From Glandiceps talaboti (Eukaryota; Hemichordata; Enteropneusta; Spengelidae), in the NCBI RefSeq assembly GCF_964340395.1, contig NC_135569.1:2391400-2451399 (forward strand): 60,000 nucleotides of DNA, in the 5' to 3' direction. Positions within the stretch are counted from its first letter, which is position 1, and every line of letters begins with the position of its first letter. Below the pieces are notes generated by a model. The model saw nothing but the letters and a program-made list of their open reading frames with translations, had not been told where the DNA came from and did no database searches. Positions 48,602 through 57,001 of the stretch are shown piece after piece. The position numbers and the translations under genes are program-made.

Positions 48602-49796
48602 TGACAACTTCAATTGTTCTATTTATTGGCACTTCTTGTTGTGTGTTTTACAAGATAAAAAAAACTGAAATTTCTTTCATGTCATTTGTTCAAAGCCCTA
48701 CAATTTCAAACAATCACTTGATGTCAGTGGTTTATTTTTTTTTTCAAGTTTCTGTTTTTCTTTTTTGGCCGATATGATTTTTTTTATCATTCATTGTAGG
48801 AATTGAACAAAAATAAAAGAAAAAAAATATATAAAAAATGATTTAAAAAAAGTTCAGTGTGAGACAGTGTTCCAGGAGAAATTACCGATATTAGTTAGTA
48901 TTCTTGACCTGTGTTTTAACCAAAGAATCTTTTGGAACGCTGGCTACCAGACATTTTTGAAATTACATTTCATATATAATATATCGTGTAGGAACATAGC
49001 CAACCAACAGCAGATTGTCAACTTTGTAATAGTAAAGAGTAGTTAGAATGGCAGGCGTGTAGAAAAATTAGGCAGGCTTTTCTCCTGTGTTCCTTCATAT
49101 TACAGTAAGATGACAAGACCGTTTATCATGCACATTTTTCTGGTAGTAGTGTCATTATTAAAAAAAAGAGAGACAACTGTATTTGTAATTCTGTGTGTAG
49201 CGTACTTTTTGTACATTGAACATTGAACATTTATTTGAGGATAACTAAAAAATTAGGTCCTGTATGTCAGAAATATGTGTAAAAGTATAGTTGTGAGCTC
49301 GGTGCACATTTTGTGCTCACCACCCCTGTAATTAAGATACTTAAACCTAAATACTTCTGGAATTTTTTCACCCCTGGGGATGTACCATTCTCAGGAGGGG
49401 TGGGAGCATTGATTTGTGCACCCAGCCTATCTGGTTAACAGGTGCATGTCATTTTACATGAGAAGTGATGTTTTTTCTTTTGGTATTTCACCTAAAAGTT
49501 TGACATTGTAAGAAGAGAAGTACAAGTAGATTTTTGAGGTCTATTACACAAAAAAACTAAAATAACAAGCCTGTTTTATCCAGATGTGATCTCTCTCTCT
49601 GAGTACCACCCCACCTTGGCGTAGGTGAGAAACCACATCTTTTTGGGGGTTAGTGAAATAACTTTTCAGAGAAGACGACTCAGTTGCCATAATGCAATGT
49701 TTTATTTGCTTCATGAGCAATTGCCTTGTTACTTGTGCAACAGTGATCCAAACCTATCTGTGTCAACATGTATATGTACAATTAACTTAACCTGTC

Positions 49797-49802
49797 AATA
49801 AA
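49797..49802 (+). terminator. GNB1: GNB1 poly(A) signal AATAAA
   Basis: Canonical AATAAA followed 20-60 bp later by GT-rich sequence (TGTGGTCTTGTCTTTGTCC), the usual arrangement of hexamer and downstream element. It is the best placed of several AATAAA hexamers after the stop codon. Confidence 0.6.
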
Positions 49803-49825
49803 GCATATTTGTCTTCTGTTAATGT

Positions 49826-50130
49826 GGTCTTGTCTTTGTCCATGGAGTTGTGTCAGTTTGTGTGTACATACATATACCAGGGTCTTTTTCTATGGATTTG
49901 TGTGAATTTGTGTGTACATATACATACATACATACATACATACATACATACATACATACACACACAAGGGTCTTTTTCTATGGATTGTGTGAGTTTGTGT
50001 ACATCCATACATACACACACCATGGTCTTTTTCTATGGATTGTGTGAGTTTGTGTACATACATACATACATACACCAGAGTCTTTGTCTATACATTTGTG
50101 TGAGTCTGTATGTACATGCATACACCAGGG
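49826..50130 (+). repeat. GT-rich 50-85 bp minisatellite after the GNB1 poly(A) signal
   Basis: Five degenerate units with GTCTTTTTCTATGGATTGTG, TGAGTTTGTGTACATACATA and CCAGGG/CCATGG, starting near 49831, 49882, 49969, 50023 and 50081. A (TACA)n run expands inside the second unit (49923-49960). Confidence 0.85.
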
Positions 50131-50439
50131 GTTTCACTAAATTTTAGCATAGAGGGCCAAGTCAGAAAAGTATGGGGTGACTAGCTATGGAACAATAACA
50201 AAACAATGGTTCTGTGTCATTATATTGGGATAGTTTGGTAGTGAAGATTATCTGCACACACTGAAAGTCGGTACTCGCCTTTGGAAAAGTTACATTCAGT
50301 TGGGGGTACATAAACATCAAAATTGAGTAGATATTGAAAAAGTAGTTGGCGATGGGTAGGACAGTAGCAAAGTGTATGTGTGAAAACCTTGATGTACATG
50401 GTGTGTGTGTGTGTGTGTGCACTTTATGTATACATGTAA

Positions 50440-50700
50440 ACCCATCTATAGGGTTGTTGCCGGCAGCCAAGGAGTTAAACCACTTGCCTCTTCCCACTGC
50501 GGTAGGGATTCAAACCCATTCAAGGTTTGATTAAATTTACCATGCTGTAAGTGAGAAGAGTTGTTCAGTTTGACTATAGAACAATGCAGGTTTTCCCCGG
50601 GTATTCTGGTTTCCTCCTACATTAACACTGAACCCATGAGGGATGGACTTCTTAGAAGTCCAGTGTTTAAACTATCCAGTATAAAATAAAGTTTGTATAC
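50440..50700 (-). mobile_element. Probable retroelement relic
   Basis: GGGATTCAAACCC is, on the minus strand, a tRNA B-box-like GGGTTTGAATCCC. To its right, GGTTTTCCCCGGGTATTCTGG and TTTCCTCCTAC resemble a phrase widespread in animal interspersed repeats (from memory). It is followed by TATAAAATAAAG. Family and exact ends are uncertain. Confidence 0.35.
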
Positions 50701-51524
50701 CTTTGTCTCCATGTATTTGTGAAAGTTTGTATGTGTGTACATGTAACGGTGTGTAAAGAAATCCTCAGGTGTGCATGTGTACATACTCATGCAGGAGTGT
50801 ATGTGCATATCATGTGTACATACAACTATATAAACTACTCCCCAGATGTGTGTGTGTGTAGACACTCGTGCAGGAGTGTCTGTGCATATCAATTATTGTG
50901 TACGTGTTGCATATAAATTCCCAGATTCACATACTAGTATGGTGTTCTTGAAGAATCTTGAATTTCAACTTATTTTTGAAAGATCTTCAGAGTTTTCATG
51001 AAAAAGTTTGCCTCTGAAAATTGAAATTCCAACCAGCTGTTGGACGTAAATCTTTGTTGGCACCTAGTCTGTAAGCCGTTCATGTTAGGGCGCCCTCAGT
51101 GGCCAATACCCCTCTCACAATGGTGGAACAACACATCTTGCAGTCTGGTCTGGTGATAACTTTGGAACGATAAACAAAAGATTGACAATTTCCTTGAAAA
51201 CAAGACAGTGAAACCCCAAATTTCTTTTATGATTTCAAAATAATCAGGGAACAAGCTTTCATATGGCAAAGTTTGGAGAAATTGAAGAACTTGATTTTCA
51301 GGGGAAAATTGTCTGCGAGGTACATACATCCTTAAATACATACATTCACATCAGTACATGATTTAATAACTCAAAAGTTTATTTTTGTTCTTGAAACAAT
51401 CTGTTCCACTTTTTTCGACTGCCTAAAATTTGTCACAGTATATAAACAAAGTTATCTATGGTTTGTTGACCTAATACTACCATCTTTGTGAAACCTTATG
51501 ATTTTGAGTTTGTTCAGACCATCC

Positions 51525-51905
51525 AGTTTTCATAAGTATCAGGCGTAAAAAAAAAATTGTGTGGTTCCGATTACATTCAATTTTCGAATAGGTGGGGTAG
51601 GTAGATTTTTTATTTTATTTTATTATATTTTTTTTTCATGTGTGAGTGTCTCGTTCAGGTTTTCCACTGTTTTCCAAATGGTCTCTGTGTTGTTTATTTC
51701 TTCCTTTCAGATATACAGCCATTACAGATTGGAAGAACAGTTTTATATTGTCTTTTCCAGTTGATGTCAGTTTCCGCATCCACTATTTCTCATGAGACTT
51801 CACAATTTTATTATTATTCTTCTCAAATACATAAAAAAATGTTTAGAGTTGGCATGAAAAACCAGGTGGGGTCGGGTAACCGGAACGAAACAACTTTTTT
51901 TATTT
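51525..51905 (+). mobile_element. Dispersed element with terminal inverted repeats, copy 2
   Basis: The left end contains GTGGTTCCGATTACATTC and the right end GGGTAACCGGAACG, whose reverse complement CGTTCCGGTTACCC matches it (GTTCCGRTTAC). The interior matches 9560-9900 closely. About 360 bp; the 102-codon open frame inside has no support. Confidence 0.75.
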
Positions 51906-51968
51906 GGCCATATACTATCTGTATATTAAGAAATAAAATTTCATGAAAAATGACACTTAGATGTTATT

Positions 51969-52101
51969 CCAAAATATTTTTCTTCATTCAGCCAAGGAAA
52001 GTACAAATGACCTAAGAGGTCTTTGTCACTATGAGTCACTAAACGAGTAGCGCAACCCTTAGGTCACAAGTATTTTCCAGCTGAATGAAGAAAAATATTG
52101 G
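51969..52101. mobile_element. Foldback element, copy 2
   Basis: The left arm CCAAAATATTTTTCTTCATT, CAGCCAAGGAAAGT, ACCTAAG is mirrored by CTTAGGT..CCAGCTGAATG, AAGAAAAATATTGGG. The arms are ~45 bp and the loop ~45 bp. Homology with the 19.35-19.65 kb locus continues to about 52240. Confidence 0.85.
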
Positions 52102-55100
52102 GAGAACGACATAATTATACCAGCACCAGTAAATATCAAAGAAAAATTCGGGAAAGTAATGGCAATTTTGAATGTTTTGACTCATATTTTGAACACAGCA
52201 GAACCAGTGATGTAGACATACATTGTCGTGACATAGAACGACCAGAGTATATATTCCATATTTTTCTGTTGAACCTGGCTCAGGCATGGTACAGTACTTT
52301 TTATACTGTGTGCTGGGCAAGCTGTAGACCTTTGAACCAAAAATATTGCATTTTACACTTTATAATTAGCTGGTCACTCTAACTCATGTGTTGATATGCA
52401 CAAATAATCCAACTGAAAATAGCCATGATGTTTCCACAATTTTTTGTGAATCAAGGTTGCTGAAGTATAATTAATTTTTTTCCAATATTTGTTTAAATTC
52501 TGCAAGAAAATACTCTGAACAAGTTTTGTCACTACTTGTGTTATGAGACAGTGACAACTTGTTTTTTTCTTACGATGAACAAACAAAATATTGGAGATTA
52601 GTATTGTATACAACTATCCCCCCAAAATATTAATTTCTATAAATTAGCATATTTATGTAATTTCAACAGGTTGTATAACTTATAAATGAGAGATACATAT
52701 TACTATAAAATTGACTTACTCAGATTTTTTTGAAAATATTAACAAATCTTGTTTCCATGGTAACAATTACATTCATGATAATTGTACATTTTAAATGAAA
52801 GAAAAAACCTACATTATATGAAAAAATTCATTACTGGAAGCCTTTAAAATGTTTTTTTGTGACATCTTTGCAATTCACTCAAATTTTCAACATGATTTTA
52901 TTTTTCTTTCTTTGTTTTGGGAGTGGGGATGGGTGGGGCATCTCATTGAAAATTCTTGGACTCACTGGTATTACTTGACATCAATTGTTATTAAATCTGT
53001 AACATCACTTACATGCATTGATGTGTGCACATACTTTATCAGTAATTGCACAGCAGTACAATACAGAAAAAATACAACCCATAACACCAAAGTAAAGCAT
53101 TTTCTGAATGTACCACGATCGTTTATATCACCCATATCAAGTGTAAAAGTATAGTTTTATTTACTAATTGACCACATTAGAAAGGTCACGTGCTAGGCTT
53201 GTAAATGAACCAATTGAAACAGTATACTTTTATACTTGATGTGAATGCTATAAACGAGTGTAGTACATAGCGAAAGTGTTTTACTTCAGTGTTACTCGTA
53301 TTATTGCACAGACTGGGCATACATGTATGTAAATAAGCATACAATGGTTTATGTGTACACAAAATCATCTCAAGAAACACATAATTGTATTTTAGCAAAA
53401 TTTGCTGTTTGGATATAAATATGTAATAACAGGATTCTGTGATATGTGAGTGCAAGTATGGCATACTAGGGTATCTGTACTCATGTTTGCAGTGGTTTAG
53501 CTGTGAAAGTACATCCACAGAGAACTCTGCATGCACTCGTGCAAAATACCGCAAGTTACCACACAGTATGGGGTTCTATCAGTCTTGTATATTTATAGTC
53601 TAATATCATGCAAATGTGAGTGAGAGAGTGACAAAGTATTTGGAGGAGACACTGTATGAATCAAAGTAGAATTTCATTTGTACTCATGTTTGCAGTGGTT
53701 CAGCTGTGGAAAGTACATCCACAGAGAACTCTGCAAGCACGCATGCAAATACCCCAAGTTACCACACTTGCACTCACGTGTGTCATGGGGTTCTATCAGT
53801 CTTGTATGTATAGCCTCTAATACCATGCAAATGTGAATGAGACAATGACGAAGTATTTGAAGGAGTCACTGTATGAATCAAAGAATAATCTCATTTTACA
53901 GACAAGTGTAGAAAGTTCACAAAACTACCATGATCATTTCTAGCACAGGAAGTATGGTATTATATCTACTAAAGAATTGGACATAAGGATTCTCGTTTTT
54001 TTTGGTTGTAAAAATGTGTTTACATGAAATAAGGTATCTAGTTATAATTTATGGAATTCTAGGTATCTCAAAACTAAACAAGCATGGTTTTTATTTTGAG
54101 CGTCATGGCTTTCAAAGATATGGAAATGTCTCCTTGTCTCCCTTTCCTAATTGACTATATTTCAAATGAAGCAGTGATTTTCAGTTCAGATCGATAGAAG
54201 TTCGATAAAATCTGAGTTGTAACTTTCATGATTTCCATCATGGTTGACTTTGGAAACTAGATAAAATTCAGACAAAGAATGAATATACAGGGAAGAAAAC
54301 AAAATGGCAGTGCTTACTATATTATAGGTGTAATGTACTGCTGCAAATATACATGTTGTTATCTGATTATTATGAATCTATTCTTTGTGCTACTGTTCTA
54401 CAACTATTTATTCATTCCATTGACTTCCTAATTCTATTTATCTTCATTACCCAACTGACCTGTCAATAACAGCGCCCAGTTCTGTTTGTTGCTATCTGTA
54501 TAATTTTTTGTTTAAGTTTTTGTGCAGGGAATTGTTCCCACGTCATCATTTTTACTTTCTTGAAATACTTTGTGACATTAATCCCCATGGTTCATTCCGA
54601 CCCGCTTACACGGTGACCTCACTACTGTGCAATATTTAGCATGTTTAGCCTTTTTTGGACATGATTTCAACACCAGAGGGGGCTATTCACTGAAAGGGTC
54701 CATCAGAATTAGCCTTGAAAATTAACAAACAAACAAACAGAAGAGTAATAACTGGATATTCTTTCATTGCAACTTAGGGTCAGTCAATTTATTGTTTCAT
54801 GATTAAGTGTCACAGAGATGTGTATTTGACAAGGTTCACTTTGAATATAGTTTATTCATGCTGAATAATGATTCATTCAATTAATATTTGTTTTTGTCAG
54901 GACTGTAGTATATCTATAATATGATGTAGTAAACTATTTCTAAAACTTGCACGAATTCATCTATGATTGGGTCTGGGTACAACTTATTTGCCTGCAGCTG
55001 TTTACAGATATGGTTTATATACATACATACATACATGTACTTTCTTTGGGGAAAATAAAATGTGCACCACCAAGTGGTCAAAATGAGAAATTCTTAATAT

Positions 55101-55212
55101 GACATCTGTAACTCTAGGGGGCGCACTTCAGCCTAGTTGAAACTTTTACTAGTATTTTCTGTCAATTCTACTTGTCTAAGACAACTTTTTTATGTGACTT
55201 ATTTCAAATTTC

Positions 55213-55332
55213 TTAACTGTTATAGTAACCAGGGAAGAAAAATAACTTCTTTGTTAGCATGGTAACTGGTGCTGGCATCTGTTTACATCTGCCAGATGAT
55301 GACTCGAAGGCCAGGGCAACCTTTGCATTAAC
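55213..55332 (-). CDS. CASP9: Caspase last exon and stop
   Basis: 120 bp, phase 0; [39 protein letters not shown], then TAA at 55215-55213. The [19 protein letters not shown] ending is diagnostic of the caspase C-terminus. Confidence 0.96.
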   Translation of the reverse strand, partial: VNAKVALAFESSSGRCKQMPAPVTMLTKKLFFFPGYYNS

Positions 55333-56970
55333 CTAAAAGTTGAAGAAAAAAACAGTATGTTACATATAAACACTGGGGGTAGGAGACATCACATGTATGT
55401 GTTAATGTGCTTTTACATTCAATAAAGGTGACATAAATGTTCTCTGATATATACAACAATTTTCACATTATGTGTGAACATTCCTATCAACACATGTATC
55501 ACATATCAACACACATATCACTTATATCAACACACATATCACTTATATCAACACACATATTACTTATATCAACAGACATATCACTTATATCAACACACAT
55601 ATTACTTATATCAACACATATATCACTTCTATCAACACACAATGACATATCACTTCTATCATCATCTTTCACCTGGCTTATAGTTTAATATATGGAAAGG
55701 GTCAATACTCTAGTATAGCAGGCCTAGTCTGTAAGGTACGCTTTGTTAGGGCGCCCTCGTGCATCAGAGTGTCATGATTTAATTAACAGTAGGTCATGTT
55801 CAGAGGATATCAGTACATCTGTAGCTGACCCTGACAATCTAATATTCATCCATATGTGAAAACACTTGATGCTACAACTACACATGAATGACACCTACCA
55901 TAGTCAGCATTGACAGGACATCTTCTGATGCTGCTTTGGCAAGAAACACCTCAGTAATGGCTTGAATAAACCAGCTCCCTCTTTCAGAGTTACGCCATGA
56001 TACATAACCTATATATATACAAATATACAAATCAGTATTTGTGAATCGTAATTTTCACATTTTGAAATCAGATTTGATATGTGTATGAATATTTATCCAA
56101 TGTGTTACAGCTCATTGAAAATTACCCATAATTTACATATTCACCACCTTTGTTTATATTTATCAGAAATTAACGGGGGGGGGGGGGGGGGGGGTCATTT
56201 TACATAATGTCATACCACTGGGGGAGGGGTTGTGTTGCCATAATGTCACAACACTATGGGGTATGTTGCTATAATACCAAAACTAGGAGGGTCATGTTGC
56301 CACAGTTACATGTATAACCACAGTACTAGGGGGTCTTGTTGCATGTCAAAAAACCAGGAGGTCATGTTGTGGGTGGAGGCCTTCTTTGCAGCTGAATCCA
56401 TTTTAGGATAAATCTAATGACACACATACCTGGTACAGTAGCATATGCCAGCAACATATCCCCTTCATTTGGCACAGTCTGTTGTGAGGCAAATGCATCA
56501 GTTTGTTCTAACTCAATTTCTAGCAGTCTCTGCACGATCTGTTCTTGTTGTTCCTCTGTTTCAGCCTCCATCTCATCATCACTAGTTCCTGGTGGTTGTC
56601 TTGCCACTGGGGGCGCTATATTCCTTGCTGCATCTACTGCATCAGCATAACCCCTGTCAAAGGACTCTATCAAAGATATATGACACTGGTTTATTTGTTG
56701 ATAAATATTTGGGTAAGTTTTTATACTTCATATGTTAGGTTTTTTTTTTATTCTTTTCAACTCACCTGGCATAGATAACTTTCTAGGATGATTGTCAATG
56801 TCAATAATAAATACAATACATACATTAATTAAAACTTGGTATGCCATTGCATTGAATGATTTTGACATGTTTATGAATGCATACATACATACATACATAC
56901 ATACATACATACATACATACATACATACATACATACATACATACATACATACATACATTCATACATACAT

Positions 56971-57001
<31 letters not shown>

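Larger units (their letters stand above)
46877..49820 (+). other. GNB1: GNB1 3' UTR (inferred extent)
   Basis: After the stop there is ~2.9 kb without another exon up to the AATAAA at 49797-49802. It contains a poly(A) run near 48433 and a (CAGT)n tract at 48546-48601. AATAAA variants near 48368 and 48811 could give shorter transcripts. Open frames of ~115 codons on both strands near 47.1-47.6 kb have no recognisable similarity. Confidence 0.5.
49821..55212. other. Convergent intergenic region between GNB1 and the caspase
   Basis: 5.4 kb without a recognised exon. It contains the GT-rich minisatellite, a probable retroelement relic (50440-50700), a GTTAGGGCGCCCTC tag (51085), two transposon relics (51525-51905, 51969-52240) and an imperfect ~180 bp duplication (53400-53640 versus 53660-53900; e.g. 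AAAGTACATCCACAGAGAAC). The caspase 3' UTR probably occupies the last few hundred bases; TTTATT at 54851 and 54788 are AATAAA hexamers on the minus strand. Confidence 0.5.

Noticed and set aside
50462-50510. Possible tRNA gene from a B-box-like sequence
   Set aside because: No convincing A box or foldable cloverleaf at the right distance; more likely a retroelement relic.
56362-56673. Treating the caspase linker open frame as a separate gene
   Set aside because: Splice sites at both ends (CAG|GTATGT at 56429, ATAG|AG at 56667) and phase continuity place it inside the caspase.
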